64,000 nucleotides of DNA. Source: Petasospora fabianii. Taxonomy: Eukaryota > Ascomycota > Saccharomycetes > Phaffomycetales > Wickerhamomycetaceae. This document shows positions 40,881 to 50,934 of the stretch, piece after piece. Where the stretch lies: contig CP048720.1 of the NCBI GenBank assembly GCA_022641835.1, positions 186,001-250,000 on the forward strand, in the 5' to 3' direction. The translations under genes were made by a program, and so were the position numbers. Under the pieces are notes generated by a model. That model worked only from the letters and a program-made list of their open reading frames with translations, did no database searches and was not told where the DNA came from. How positions within the stretch are numbered: position 1 is the stretch's first letter; each line of letters begins with the position of its first letter.

Positions 40881-43061
40881 CTAAATATCAGCACCTGGCT
40901 TCTCAAATATCTTCAAGAACTCGAACGAGTCGGCCATAAGCTTGCCAACACCACTCTCCTCTGGGAACTGGGCGAGAATCTCGTTCGTAACCTTAACAAG
41001 GCCCTGTCTTTCCACAACGTCAGCCAATGCTAGCATCAAATATGGAGAAAATTCTCTGTACCATCTATGGTGCCAAGCGGTGAGATGAACAGTACAATCC
41101 ATGATTCTGTCATCCAAGATGGTGAGCTTACGTTCAATCTGCTGTGGAGTTGACTCTGCAGCCAGTGTAGTTGTGCTGTTACCAACACTTCCATTTCCAT
41201 TCTGGTGTGGTTTCACAGTCTTGTGATTAATAGCCAACTTTTTGGCTGTTTTGGACTCTCTCAGGAAGTATTTAAGGAGATTTCTTGTTGCCGTAGGTGC
41301 GAATCTCATACCAAGACACTTTTGGAAGGCAATCGATGCCTCCTTATAGTGATGGAGTCTGAAAGCACACATGCCCAACAATTCCCACTCAGCTGGTAGC
41401 TTCTCATACGAGGATGACTGGGCCTGAAGATGGATCATCTCAGCCTGCCACATGGTGTAAGTTCTCAAGTCCTCATACAACAACATAAATAAGTTATCAA
41501 GCCATCTCTCACAGAGTCTTTTCTTTCTAAAGCCATCCTTCTTTTCGGAATTTGTAAGCGTACCATTTGTCAGTGGCTCATCGATGACACTGCTTTTGGA
41601 CGACTTAATTTGATATTCCTCTTCCATGACGAAGATTTTAGCTCTGTACTTCAACAGCTGCTCCCAGCCAGTTCTATGAACAATGTCTGTCAAGATGCTA
41701 TAAGCTTTGGCAAAAGTGGACTTGAGGTTAGCAGCCTGGAGATTTACTAATGCTTGGTCAATTGATGCGTTCTCTTGCTGTACCTTCAGAGAGTCAAGAG
41801 AGCTGACATCTTCCAGATGCACATCCGTAGGTAACGGCAAGTGCATCTTTTCAGGAGTGGCGTGAATGACTCGTTTCAAGTGGAACTTCTCCTTGTATGC
41901 TGCCATTGGGCAAGAGTTGAGTGTCAGAAGCGATTCTTCAATCTGGCCCTTCTCAAGATAGACCTTTGACAAGTTGGCCCAAGTGTTGAACTCCGATGGT
42001 GCCGAGTTGACAGCACGGACAGCAGAGCTTAAGGCAAGGTCAAGCTTACCTTTTTCGATAAGGAAGTTAGATTGACAGGTCAACAAGGCAGCATCTCTTG
42101 GATTTTTCTTGATACCATCATACATTACCTTAACAGCTTCAATTTCTTCGTCCTTTAGGAGCAAGACCTTAACAATCAAGCTTACAACACTTTCCTCCTT
42201 TTCTCTCAAACCCTCCAAGAGAGCAATTGCTTCATCGTACAAACCAGTTAATTCCACCAACTTCAGGAATGCATCAACCAAATAGTTGCTGATCAATGAA
42301 GGTGTCTGAATATCTGGTGCACATCCAACATCTGGACCTTGAAAGAAGAGTTCAGTGAAAGCAGAAAGGAACAACCTGGCAGCCTCTGTGGACTCAAGTG
42401 GATTGATATTTCTCGATTCCACAACGTTGTGCACTTGTTCATCATCCTCTTCCGGTGTCAGTAAAGATCTAATCATAGCACTTGCAAAGACTTCGGTCCA
42501 AATTCGATCGGTGTCCTGAACCTTCTCACCGTTACCGTTGATAGCAAAACTCTCTATACCTCCTGGGAGATGACAGCTAACGATAACATCAACTTTAGAG
42601 AATGCATTATATGAGCAGTATGTTGCCTTGTTGACGATGAAGTTCTTTGTCTTTCCGAACCAAAGTTGGCTCTTCGAAGAGATCACATTGGCAATATGAC
42701 TGAGATGAGCTGCCACAGACGATGGACTAGAGTTATCGAGACCAGTGTAGTAGAGATATGTGCCGATCTGTTGGGCGTTAGTATTATAGCCCACTATTCC
42801 TTGGCGCTGAGGGAAACTTACCTCTGTACCCTTAGAGTTTCCAGTAACAATCTTGCTTAAAGATATGAGATCCGGTGGTCCAAGCTCTTGGAATGTACGG
42901 ATCTTGGAGATACGCTCATCAATCGAAGACCCAGGATGATCTTCAAGAACTCTGTTCCAAGATGTTAGTGAATCTGAGGTAGGATAGGAGGAGGCTATGT
43001 GAAGCCATCTGTTAATGCAATTGGCGCAGCTATAGCGTAACTGCTGCTTTTCGGAGCACAT
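40881..43061 (-). CDS. BCH1: ChAP family protein (BCH1/BUD7/BCH2/CHS6), exomer subunit
   Basis: The 726-residue TPR-like protein has the length of yeast Bch1 (724) and Bud7 (746). The N-terminus LGPPDLISLSKIVTGNSKGT, SYNAFSKVDVIVSCHLPGGIES and the C-terminal HLTAWHHRWYREFSPYLMLA are ChAP features. ChAPs bind Chs5 and Arf1 at the trans-Golgi to form exomer, which carries chitin synthase III and a few other proteins to the bud neck. I cannot decide between BCH1 and BUD7. A polyampholyte insert lies near residues 610-640. Confidence 0.85.
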   Translation of the reverse strand: MCSEKQQLRYSCANCINRWLHIASSYPTSDSLTSWNRVLEDHPGSSIDERISKIRTFQELGPPDLISLSKIVTGNSKGTEVSFPQRQGIVGYNTNAQQIGTYLYYTGLDNSSPSSVAAHLSHIANVISSKSQLWFGKTKNFIVNKATYCSYNAFSKVDVIVSCHLPGGIESFAINGNGEKVQDTDRIWTEVFASAMIRSLLTPEEDDEQVHNVVESRNINPLESTEAARLFLSAFTELFFQGPDVGCAPDIQTPSLISNYLVDAFLKLVELTGLYDEAIALLEGLREKEESVVSLIVKVLLLKDEEIEAVKVMYDGIKKNPRDAALLTCQSNFLIEKGKLDLALSSAVRAVNSAPSEFNTWANLSKVYLEKGQIEESLLTLNSCPMAAYKEKFHLKRVIHATPEKMHLPLPTDVHLEDVSSLDSLKVQQENASIDQALVNLQAANLKSTFAKAYSILTDIVHRTGWEQLLKYRAKIFVMEEEYQIKSSKSSVIDEPLTNGTLTNSEKKDGFRKKRLCERWLDNLFMLLYEDLRTYTMWQAEMIHLQAQSSSYEKLPAEWELLGMCAFRLHHYKEASIAFQKCLGMRFAPTATRNLLKYFLRESKTAKKLAINHKTVKPHQNGNGSVGNSTTTLAAESTPQQIERKLTILDDRIMDCTVHLTAWHHRWYREFSPYLMLALADVVERQGLVKVTNEILAQFPEESGVGKLMADSFEFLKIFEKPGADI

Positions 43062-43273
43062 ACTCTGGGATTGATCCCTGTGTAGTTTTCATGGCAGGCA
43101 CAGTCTGGCGATGCTACGTTGTTTTGTGAGATTTCTATAGTCTGTTTACATGCTTTGTCCTTTGACCAACGCACCTATTTCCTCCAAGCTTTCCGTCCGC
43201 GAATTTAGTCAAATCGCTTACATAAGCGTGCTACATATTGGGGTAAAGGGTTCATTATCTCATTTCAAAAAAG

Positions 43274-43858
43274 TTATTTGGCATCCTTCATCCTCTCATC
43301 TTCGTCCTTTTCCTTTGTTAGTATTCAGAGCAATGTTAGATGGTGGGTCAAGTATAACTCACTTCGTATTCTTCGTCACTAAGAGACCAGTCCCTGGCAG
43401 TCAGGCAGTACTTCTCAGGTGGAAGTCTGATTCCGTAGCCTGGAAGAACAGGAGGCAGTGACTTCTTGTTTCTTTCTGCTGCCAATTCAAGCATCAATTC
43501 CTTCGGCGTAACTGGGTTGAACTGGTAATTTGTTCTGGCAGCGATGGCCAACCTGATGTCTTCAGTCGATATGTTTTTGCCCGTCAGCGTTCCTGAACCG
43601 CCTGTACCTTTTGCATGGTCATTATAGATTACTGCATCTTTGAGAACACCAGCTGTGTATCCTGATATAGTGTTAGATTCTGATAAGCGTTTAGGTTTAG
43701 TAAAAAGATCACGCACTGTGAGCAAAGTCCATGAGTTGTAATGGGACATGGTCTTCGTAGCTCTGTATGGATTGGGATGCAAGAATCAGGTGCAAAATGC
43801 GAACATCGCGAGGAACGACGTTCTCATCGACACCGTTTGCTTGGATATTGTCAGTCAT
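43274..43858 (-). CDS. TAF9: TAF9 histone-fold subunit of TFIID and SAGA, two introns
   Basis: Three exons fit: 43858-43717, 43661-43363 and 43312-43274. Intron 1 (55 bases) runs GTGCGT to ATATCAG and restores the conserved LMDFAH-RYTAGVLKDA join. Intron 2 (50 bases) runs GTGAGT to a TACTAAC placed only four bases from its AAAG end. The 159-residue product matches yeast Taf9 (157) nearly throughout: PRDVRILHLILASQSIQSYE, STEDIRLAIAARTNYQF, KELMLELAAERNKKSLPPV and RLPPEKYCLTARDW. Without intron 2 the frame ends VSYT, with exon 3 it ends EKDEDERMKDAK. The next AAG (after GAAAAG) is an alternative in-frame acceptor. Taf9 pairs with Taf6. Confidence 0.93.
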
Positions 43859-44112
43859 AGCGTCTATTGACAAAAAAAGATATCTGGCTCGGCTGTTAAC
43901 GGCACATGCAGTAATGAAGGCGGATGTTGGCATATCAACGTCAACATATCTTGTTTTCTACAAAGCGCGGCCGACGTGAGAGGTAATTGGTTCGGCCAAC
44001 AAAGATGGCTTCCTCTCCCTCCCGGTACTTGGTCAGCAGCTACTTTACAAAGAACGCATTAAGTGAGTTTTTTATTTCATTTCAGAGAAGGCGAATTTTA
44101 TTGAATTTACTG

Positions 44113-44778
44113 TTAGAATTCATCCTTTGCAATCTCTTCCTTATCACCGGTACCGATATCTGCAAGGGTAACTGAGGTGATAACATTACCATCTAGATCA
44201 AGTTCACCTGTACCACTGATAACAACGTCAACTTTTGGCTTGTCACCTCTGGCGGTCTTGGTATTCTCAATGGCAGTGACAACATCCATACCCTCAACAA
44301 CCTCGCCGAAGACAACGTGCTTACCATCTAACCAGGAAGTGACAACAGTGGTGATGAAAAACTGAGAACCATTGGTGTTTCTACCGGCATTGGCCATGGA
44401 GAGACGACCAGGTCTGTCATGTTTGACAAGGAAGTTCTCATCCTTGAATTTGTCACCGTAGATCGACTTACCGCCACGGCCGTTACGCATTGTGAAGTCA
44501 CCACCCTGAAGCATGAAGTTAGGAATAACACGGTGGAAGATTGAGTTAATGTAACCAAACGAAGGATCCTTAGAGATCGTGAGCTGACGGAAGTTTTCAG
44601 CAGTCTTTGGAACAGCACTACCATACAATCCCATCACAATACGACCAAGGTACTCATCACCCTGGGTGATGTCAAAGTACACCTTATGGGTGACCGGTGG
44701 GTCATTGGCGGCAATAACTGCAGAAATGAAGAAAGAGAGAGCTGCAAACACAGTCAAAATGGATGCAAATGCCTTCAT
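44113..44778 (-). CDS. CPR5: Secretory-pathway cyclophilin (Cpr2/Cpr5-like)
   Basis: The 221-residue peptidyl-prolyl isomerase begins with a signal peptide ([21 protein letters not shown]). The catalytic cyclophilin core contains [39 protein letters not shown] and [20 protein letters not shown] short tail ends in AKDEF. That resembles the HDEL/KDEL retrieval signals but has Phe as the last residue, so ER retention is likely but unproven. Family role: proline isomerisation during protein folding in the ER. The ATG at 44778 is the one that opens the signal peptide. Confidence 0.92.
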   Translation of the reverse strand: MKAFASILTVFAALSFFISAVIAANDPPVTHKVYFDITQGDEYLGRIVMGLYGSAVPKTAENFRQLTISKDPSFGYINSIFHRVIPNFMLQGGDFTMRNGRGGKSIYGDKFKDENFLVKHDRPGRLSMANAGRNTNGSQFFITTVVTSWLDGKHVVFGEVVEGMDVVTAIENTKTARGDKPKVDVVISGTGELDLDGNVITSVTLADIGTGDKEEIAKDEF

Positions 44779-44940
44779 TATGGATATGGCGAGTAAATGT
44801 GAACAGCTGGACAGGAGGTGCTTCTTGATAAGACAAGCTTGTTGGCCACTTCGATCGCCACGTCGCAGAACCCACAACTGGTGTGCGGGTGTGCTTTTTC
44901 TCAGCCTAAGAGACTACAAGTAGATCGTAGCACAACAACT

Positions 44941-45708
44941 TCATTTGATTGCCCTTTTTCCTTTCTTTACGGAATTTATCGTCTCTTCATCTGTTTTTGG
45001 TCTTCCAATTGGTTTCTGTACCGGTGTTAAAGGGCCCTCGTCTTGTTCGTCCTTCTCTGCGTCAACATAGGTGGGGATTCCATTCAAGGAGATATTAAAA
45101 AGGTTGTCGATGGTGGTTCTTGAAAGCTGTTCCGACTTGCTGAAGCCTCCTGGACCTGACACCGTAGGCGTTGATGGGGTATACGGTGTATTGGCAATGG
45201 TTCGTGGTCTTGACGCTGAACTGTCCGTAGTGGACTGATTCTTGTACGTATGGCCATCAGATGGAGTGAACTGTGCCAGTGTTTGAAGATTATTGATAGC
45301 ATGCTTCAATGAGAGTGCTGAGCTCAAGAGCCTCGATGAAACGATGTCCTTTGCAGTTGGTGCCATGTAAACATTAGCCCCAATGACGAAATAATCTGCA
45401 AGCGGCTCGACACGATCAGGACTTAGTCTGTTCTGTTTCCTCAGTACCCAGAAGTCAGGCTCACGACGAAGATGTATCACGTATTCGAGTCCAGTCAGCT
45501 TCTTCATTTCTTTTTCAATCATAGTTGAGTCCATTTGAATACCAGCTTGGAACTGCATCTGCATCTTGACCGTTTGGTTGTTGGCTCTCCGGTCAAAGAA
45601 GGGAGACTCAGAGAAGTATTCCAGGACATTTCCGGTATTCAGTCCAAATGACTGAATCCATTCCGGATTTTTCCATTGTAACTCGTCCAAAGCAGGTTGG
45701 TCCGACAT
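44941..45708 (-). CDS. MED6: Mediator head subunit Med6
   Basis: The 255-residue protein (yeast Med6 is 295) carries the family N-terminus almost unchanged: LDELQWKNPEWIQSFGLNTG, NVLEYFSESPFFDRRANNQT and VKMQMQF. The later block DYFVIGANVYMAPTAKDIVS closes the conserved domain. The C-terminus is disordered and basic (KKGKRAIK). Med6 is an essential head-module subunit contacting RNA polymerase II. I prefer the ATG at 45708 because MSDQPALDELQW aligns with the yeast start; an in-frame ATG at 45771 would add 21 residues. Divergent from RAD52. Confidence 0.94.
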   Translation of the reverse strand: MSDQPALDELQWKNPEWIQSFGLNTGNVLEYFSESPFFDRRANNQTVKMQMQFQAGIQMDSTMIEKEMKKLTGLEYVIHLRREPDFWVLRKQNRLSPDRVEPLADYFVIGANVYMAPTAKDIVSSRLLSSALSLKHAINNLQTLAQFTPSDGHTYKNQSTTDSSASRPRTIANTPYTPSTPTVSGPGGFSKSEQLSRTTIDNLFNISLNGIPTYVDAEKDEQDEGPLTPVQKPIGRPKTDEETINSVKKGKRAIK

Positions 45709-46060
45709 TAATGCTTCGTTGCCGAAGTTAATATATTTCAACAAGCCCAAGGGAGTTGAAGCAGTGTACATATCTGGATCAAAACGCGATCCGGAACTTC
45801 CTCAAAACGTGACTTCCTCGGTATTTGCCGTATGTATAGCTTTGTAAACAAAGCAACGCCATCGAAACGCGACGCCAAAACACGAACACGACCTGATCCT
45901 ATTCTCTACGCTAGGATCTTGTCTTAGATTTATTACTTCAAGCAAATCATCCCTCTGCAGCGGTCAAACGTCACTGAGAAGCTGAGAGTCCCAAGATCCA
46001 ACCGCTCACTTTACCTTAACTCCTCACTGATCTGGTTCTAGACTACTTTTGATTTGAGTG
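45709..46060. promoter_or_regulatory. Divergent MED6-RAD52 promoter with two ACGCGA motifs
   Basis: The 352-base shared promoter contains ACGCGA at 45784-45789 and 45867-45872, both preceded by AA. These are one base from the MluI box. MBF control of repair genes is known in fungi, but for RAD52 here it is only a guess. Confidence 0.35.
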
Positions 46061-47413
46061 ATGAACCAGCTCAACAACGGTTCCTTCAAAGGCGTCACCG
46101 CCGTCAAGACCGAGCAATATCAACCAGATGAGGTTAACAGTATCCAATCGAAACTTGACAAGCAGCTCGGTCCCGAGTTCGTCTCCACCAGGCCAGGCGC
46201 TGGTGGTGTCTCGGTTTCATATATTGAGGGTTGGAAGGCCATTAATTTGGCTAATCAGGTTTTCGGGTTCAACGGGTGGTTTTCAGAAGTGAAGACTATC
46301 AACGTGGACTACCTAGATGACAGAAACGGTAAGTACAGCGTTGGACTTTCCATTGTTGTGCGTGTAACCTTGAAAGATGGGACATATCATGAAGACATTG
46401 GCTATGGAAGTCTTGACAATGGCCGTACGAAGGCCATGGCCTTCGAGAAAGCCAAGAAGGAGGCTATGACGGATGGATTGAAGAGGGCATTAAGATGCTT
46501 CGGTAACGCTATGGGTAACTGTCTTTACGATAAGGAGTACTTGAGTAAGATCTCTGGAGTGAAATGTGCGCCAGCTGACTTCGATGAGGCGAACTTAATG
46601 AGATACACCGATGCCCCCACAAGAGCGTCTACGATTCCGGGTGCACCTGGTATGGCAAGTATTCCAGCCACTACCAGTAACCACGATTATGGCTCAGCCA
46701 CTGTACACCAAAAGACCACCGAGCAGACCAATCACAGACATGCGCACTCACATCGAAACCCCATTTATCCACCCCCAACACCCCAATCGAATACACCACA
46801 GACTGCAGCTGTACCCGCCAAACGCCCGATCAACCAATCACCTGCACGTCCACCTACTAAAAGGCAACTAATGGATGATAATTTTGATGACTCTCTCACT
46901 TTCAGTGACGATCTTAATCCGGAGTCGGAAGATCTCAATGATGATTTGATGAACGAGCTCATTGACGGAAAGCAGTCGAAGATGACAGTTCATCCAGGAA
47001 ATGGTGAGCAAGAACACAACGAATCTACGGAAACAATCCAACCAGGAGCGGGAACTAATGAAACACGAAGCGCGGAGCCGCAAACCGTGAATCACGCATC
47101 TGAACCGGTGGGCTTTTTCAAATCAAGGGTTGCTCTCGAACTTCAGAACCAAAGTCCAACAGTCTCCAACAATGACGTTTTCAATCCACAATTCATTAGT
47201 CCATCCATTAGACGCTCTGTTGATCCGACTAAATCGACACCAATCAAAAGGTCTGATGTGCAATCAAAGGCAGCACTTCGCTATGACAATCCAAAAATGA
47301 TACAGAACAGACAAGTCGGCAGACCACGATACCCACCGCCAAAGAGTCTAACATCATCGCAGACAAACAGTGAAAACGTTGCTCCTTCAAATACACCGGC
47401 AGCAGGGAAATGA
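46061..47413 (+). CDS. RAD52: Rad52 recombination mediator
   Basis: The 450-residue protein (yeast Rad52 is 471) has the ring-forming, DNA-annealing domain at about 20-190: LGPEFVSTRPG, YIEGWKAINLANQVFGFNGW, EDIGYGSLDNGRTKAMAFEK and the DGLKRALRCFGNAMGNCLYD block. The C-terminal half is disordered, acidic in the middle and basic at the end, where RPA and Rad51 contacts lie in yeast. It mediates Rad51 loading and single-strand annealing in homologous recombination. The ATG at 46061 is the first in frame; the codon before it is GTG. Confidence 0.95.
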   Translation: MNQLNNGSFKGVTAVKTEQYQPDEVNSIQSKLDKQLGPEFVSTRPGAGGVSVSYIEGWKAINLANQVFGFNGWFSEVKTINVDYLDDRNGKYSVGLSIVVRVTLKDGTYHEDIGYGSLDNGRTKAMAFEKAKKEAMTDGLKRALRCFGNAMGNCLYDKEYLSKISGVKCAPADFDEANLMRYTDAPTRASTIPGAPGMASIPATTSNHDYGSATVHQKTTEQTNHRHAHSHRNPIYPPPTPQSNTPQTAAVPAKRPINQSPARPPTKRQLMDDNFDDSLTFSDDLNPESEDLNDDLMNELIDGKQSKMTVHPGNGEQEHNESTETIQPGAGTNETRSAEPQTVNHASEPVGFFKSRVALELQNQSPTVSNNDVFNPQFISPSIRRSVDPTKSTPIKRSDVQSKAALRYDNPKMIQNRQVGRPRYPPPKSLTSSQTNSENVAPSNTPAAGK

Positions 47414-47546
47414 CATTAATTCGCGCATATGCATCTTCAGTTCTCTTGTCTATGTTCTATAATCATCAGTTAATCGTGCATTGATGAGCCTATACAGGTA
47501 GCTTGTTTTCAGATTATACCACAGCTAAAAACATGACAAGATCGAA

Positions 47547-48644
47547 TTAGACCCTAGTGACAAGTCTCATGTTTCTGACTTCTCCACTCTTCAACATTCT
47601 TAAGCCCTCAGCCACCGAATCAAGACCGCCTGGAAGGATCTTGATGTTGGTTTCGGTGAACTTACCTTCCTGGACAAGCTTCTCAGCCATTGGAATGTAC
47701 TCAAGAATTTTCTGGAAAAGATTTTCACGTGGAGTGTACTGTACATCTCCATAGTTGATTACCTTACCATGACAGGTAAATGCCCTAGTGTAACCGAAGT
47801 CGACATTTGGTTTGGCTGGGAGATAACTGATATCAGGAACCTCAAGGCTCTCCATCTTGACAGGCTTGTCTGTTCTGACACAATCCCAGAAAGCAGTCAT
47901 ACCATCACGTTGGCCAGCTGTAATATAATAAAAGTCAACATCTTCATTGAGAGCCCTGATGTCGTCTCCAAGGTGACCTGTTTGGTAGTCGACAACAACA
48001 TCAGCACCCAACTGCTTCAAGTGTTCCTCGTGCTTACTAGATGCGATGGCGATTACTCTCCAACCGATGAGATGACAGTACTGAATGGCAAGCTGACCAA
48101 CACCTGTAGCACCACCATATATAATAATGGTTTTGTTTTTCTCGTCAGTATGACCGAACGCATAGTAAATGGAAGCACCGATGGTAACGATGTTACAAAC
48201 AATTGCGGCAGCTGACTCGTATGTAGTGACTGGACCTGGCGGGATGACCTCACCGTCCTTCTGTTTGGCATACTCCAAAGGAATATTCAAAGCATTGCAC
48301 TCATAGACAATAGTATATTTCTGAAAACCACCACGTTCTTTGAAATCAGGAGAACCTGCGTAGACAAAAGCAGCGATGGTATCACCCTTAGCGAATCTAG
48401 TGACATCTGGAGCAACGGCAAGTACGTCACCACCCATAGAACAACCAAGTGTGCATCCTGGGCGGGAAAGGTTACGGTCAATGAAATAGTTCTCAACGTG
48501 ATTAATACCAGTGGCTTTTATTTCAATGAGAATTTCACCAGGACCTAAAGAGGAAGGAGAAGGCACAGGTACTTGGACTGACTCCAAGCGCGATATGTCG
48601 GCGTTGATCTTGAGTGCGGTCTGCTTGTCGGGAAGAACAGTCAT
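47547..48644 (-). CDS. Zinc-less medium-chain reductase (quinone/enoyl reductase family)
   Basis: The 365-residue protein has the MDR fold. The N-terminal GroES-like part contains IEIKATGINHVENYFIDRNL and GCSMGGDVLAVAPDVTRFAKGD. The Rossmann half contains IIYGGATGVGQLAIQYCHLIG and GADVVVDYQTG. Structural and catalytic zinc ligands are missing, as in the yeast YNL134C/YCR102C/YLR460C group. It probably uses NADPH on an aldehyde, enal or quinone; the substrate is unknown. No targeting signal is seen. Confidence 0.85.
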   Translation of the reverse strand: MTVLPDKQTALKINADISRLESVQVPVPSPSSLGPGEILIEIKATGINHVENYFIDRNLSRPGCTLGCSMGGDVLAVAPDVTRFAKGDTIAAFVYAGSPDFKERGGFQKYTIVYECNALNIPLEYAKQKDGEVIPPGPVTTYESAAAIVCNIVTIGASIYYAFGHTDEKNKTIIIYGGATGVGQLAIQYCHLIGWRVIAIASSKHEEHLKQLGADVVVDYQTGHLGDDIRALNEDVDFYYITAGQRDGMTAFWDCVRTDKPVKMESLEVPDISYLPAKPNVDFGYTRAFTCHGKVINYGDVQYTPRENLFQKILEYIPMAEKLVQEGKFTETNIKILPGGLDSVAEGLRMLKSGEVRNMRLVTRV

Positions 48645-48933
48645 TGATAAGACACTGCTATGATTTGTAGGTGATACCTGGTTGCTACAAGTAGATCATC
48701 TTTTCGCTTAAACAAATACTGACGAGTCACTACCAACTTATAATGATTGTCCTAGCGTGGACACTGACAAATATCTGGAGCTCATGTATACAGTTCTTGA
48801 GTGTAACGGTAGTCATATTCGGTTCGAACCACATTTGATTACATACAGACTACAGCGATCTCTGCTTTTCGATGGAAACTGGTATTAATCAAGGTTCGAC
48901 TTACAGCACTTATGCGGAGAGATTGCAGTTTAA

Positions 48934-50934
48934 TCAAGGGGTTAAGCAATCAAGCTGTACATCAGCCAGTTTAATGAGATGGTCATTGCTGTAATCGCTG
49001 TAGTATGTTACCAACTGCTTCTCCCTCAAGCCTTCCAAGTATGGCGCACTCTCTAGTCTCTGGTTTTCGGTAACGTCAAAGTCTTCCATAAACTCCCATA
49101 TCCCTACATTGTCAACATCGGCCACTCTCAATGACTCCTGGTCCACATTTTTGTTCAGCTTCGATTTCAAAATAGACTTCGGTGCTTCTGTTGACAACGT
49201 AATGTTATGATTTATGGTTGACATATCGGTCAGAGAAGGAGGCGAACTTAGAGTTGCAAGCCGTGACAAGCTTAAACACCTGGTCTTAACTTTAGGGTTT
49301 AACCTCAAACTCCCCCTCTCCTTATACTTGTTTTGTAAATTATCTGTGCAACTCAATGCTGCGTGATCAAAAGGTTTCACGGCAGTAGTGCTTGAACGAA
49401 TAGATGATGCGTTATTATAAAAGAGAACTTGTGCAAATTTATCAAATCGAAGCGACGAGTTCATTTCGCCACTTGGTGATGGTTCGTGATGTTCTTCATG
49501 ACTGGAACGAGAGAGCGGCTCAAAGAAATTTGAATCAGTGAAGCTCAAAGGTATGTTTTCGTCAAATGAAGGAACGCTGTTGTAGGGGTTGTCAGGAACG
49601 TAAACTTTGTCAATAGGAACACCGATTGTGATCGTTTCAACCAACTCACCAAGGAATGTTGGCTTCCGAATTGTGGGGACGGAGATTGGCACCGGTGTGT
49701 AGCTGGAGTTAGTGGAAGCAACTTCAACATCAGGCTCCTCATGGTCATCTAGTATGTGATCTCCCACGAATATTGCAGAACGGACTTTGTCGAGGACTGA
49801 GCGGGCCCTTTGAAGGGTCAGTGTTCCACCATTCTTTGCAACGGCAGCAAAGGAGACAGAAGGATACAATTGAGTGTTTGGATCTGCTGAACACGATGTC
49901 AAAGATGACTCGGTTTGAATGAGAGTGTTGCTGTCACTGCTTGTTTCTGGTCCACCGCATGATTCTGGACTAGCAGAAAGCTGTTCACCAAAGGTTGGAC
50001 TCGCTGTCGAATCCATATATTCAGCGGAGCTAGTAGTTTCACTTACTGCCTCATCAATATTTTCACCTATAACATCCAGTCCTGTACTTGATTTTTGAAG
50101 ATGCAACGATGAGCTCGACTGTGAAAGGTCTGGCTGCACAGTTAAATGTGCCTTTAGCCGCTCATCGGATGCATCGCTATATGATATTGTGTCGAGAGAG
50201 TCAGAAAAGTCGGGGACTCCAAACACGTTCTCTCTCAACTCCTCAAGCATATCATAGTCCAAAGCAAGTACTGGGGAGAACTCTGGAATTTGAAGCACCG
50301 ATGTGGATGTACCAGGGTAAATTTTCTTTATCTTGTCATTCCCAACAAGGTCAGCATTCAATGGACTATGAAGAGCTGTTGTCGGTTCTGTTAAGCAGTC
50401 ATGAGGAGATTTAAGTTGAACTTTATCCGATGATGTTACTCTCAGGATTATAGAGCTTGATGACCGCATGGAAGCTAGCTCAGATGCTGATCTGACTGGA
50501 TTGGGCGTGAAGCCCTTGAGCTTCAGCAACCCACGACGAATTGCTCGCCGCCGTTCATGTCTTTGTGAACCTGACCTTTTTGAAGAATAGTCACGAAATG
50601 TAAGCCTCCAATGGCTGGCAGTACTTGATTCCGTTTTTATCTTAGATTGTGGTGTGACGTTTCCAATGAAGCTTAGGGACTCTTCGGTTATCATTGATAT
50701 GGAGTCATTAAAACTAGACATGTTGTCGTGGCTAGGGTGTAAGCCGTTATCGCTGGGGATCCCAAACGTCAAATCCAAGCTAGTAGTCAGCACTAAGTTT
50801 CTCTTAAACCAACGACTCAATCCCAGCTTTTTACCTGTCTTTACGTGCGCAGATTTCCATGTTGATGAGGAACGAACGCGGCGGAAAGTACTGTCTTTCC
50901 GCTGAATCCCAGATGTATGATAAAGCGAAGACAT
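48934..50934 (-). CDS. Large Ser-rich protein of unknown function
   Basis: I do not recognise this 666-residue protein. It starts MSSLYHTSGIQRKDSTFRRV and has a very basic first 50 residues (GKKLGLSRWFKRNL). A long Ser/Thr-rich disordered body with acidic patches follows. Near the C-terminus there is a conserved-looking block (VGIWEFMEDFDVTENQRLES, YLEGLREKQLVTYYSD). ERRRAIRRGLLKLKGF at about 145 is strongly basic. No membrane segment or catalytic motif is visible. The many Ser/Thr sites and basic patches suggest a regulated cortical, cytoskeletal or nuclear protein, but that is only a guess. ATG 50934 is the first in frame. Confidence 0.8.
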   Translation of the reverse strand: MSSLYHTSGIQRKDSTFRRVRSSSTWKSAHVKTGKKLGLSRWFKRNLVLTTSLDLTFGIPSDNGLHPSHDNMSSFNDSISMITEESLSFIGNVTPQSKIKTESSTASHWRLTFRDYSSKRSGSQRHERRRAIRRGLLKLKGFTPNPVRSASELASMRSSSSIILRVTSSDKVQLKSPHDCLTEPTTALHSPLNADLVGNDKIKKIYPGTSTSVLQIPEFSPVLALDYDMLEELRENVFGVPDFSDSLDTISYSDASDERLKAHLTVQPDLSQSSSSLHLQKSSTGLDVIGENIDEAVSETTSSAEYMDSTASPTFGEQLSASPESCGGPETSSDSNTLIQTESSLTSCSADPNTQLYPSVSFAAVAKNGGTLTLQRARSVLDKVRSAIFVGDHILDDHEEPDVEVASTNSSYTPVPISVPTIRKPTFLGELVETITIGVPIDKVYVPDNPYNSVPSFDENIPLSFTDSNFFEPLSRSSHEEHHEPSPSGEMNSSLRFDKFAQVLFYNNASSIRSSTTAVKPFDHAALSCTDNLQNKYKERGSLRLNPKVKTRCLSLSRLATLSSPPSLTDMSTINHNITLSTEAPKSILKSKLNKNVDQESLRVADVDNVGIWEFMEDFDVTENQRLESAPYLEGLREKQLVTYYSDYSNDHLIKLADVQLDCLTP

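Noticed and set aside
43858-43933. Upstream ATG of TAF9 at 43933
   Set aside because: It would add 25 residues not resembling the family. The ATG at 43858 gives the expected short acidic start, though the longer form is not excluded.
48815-48835. GGTTCGAACC as a tRNA B box
   Set aside because: No A box, no stems and no T run nearby; it is a simple palindrome.
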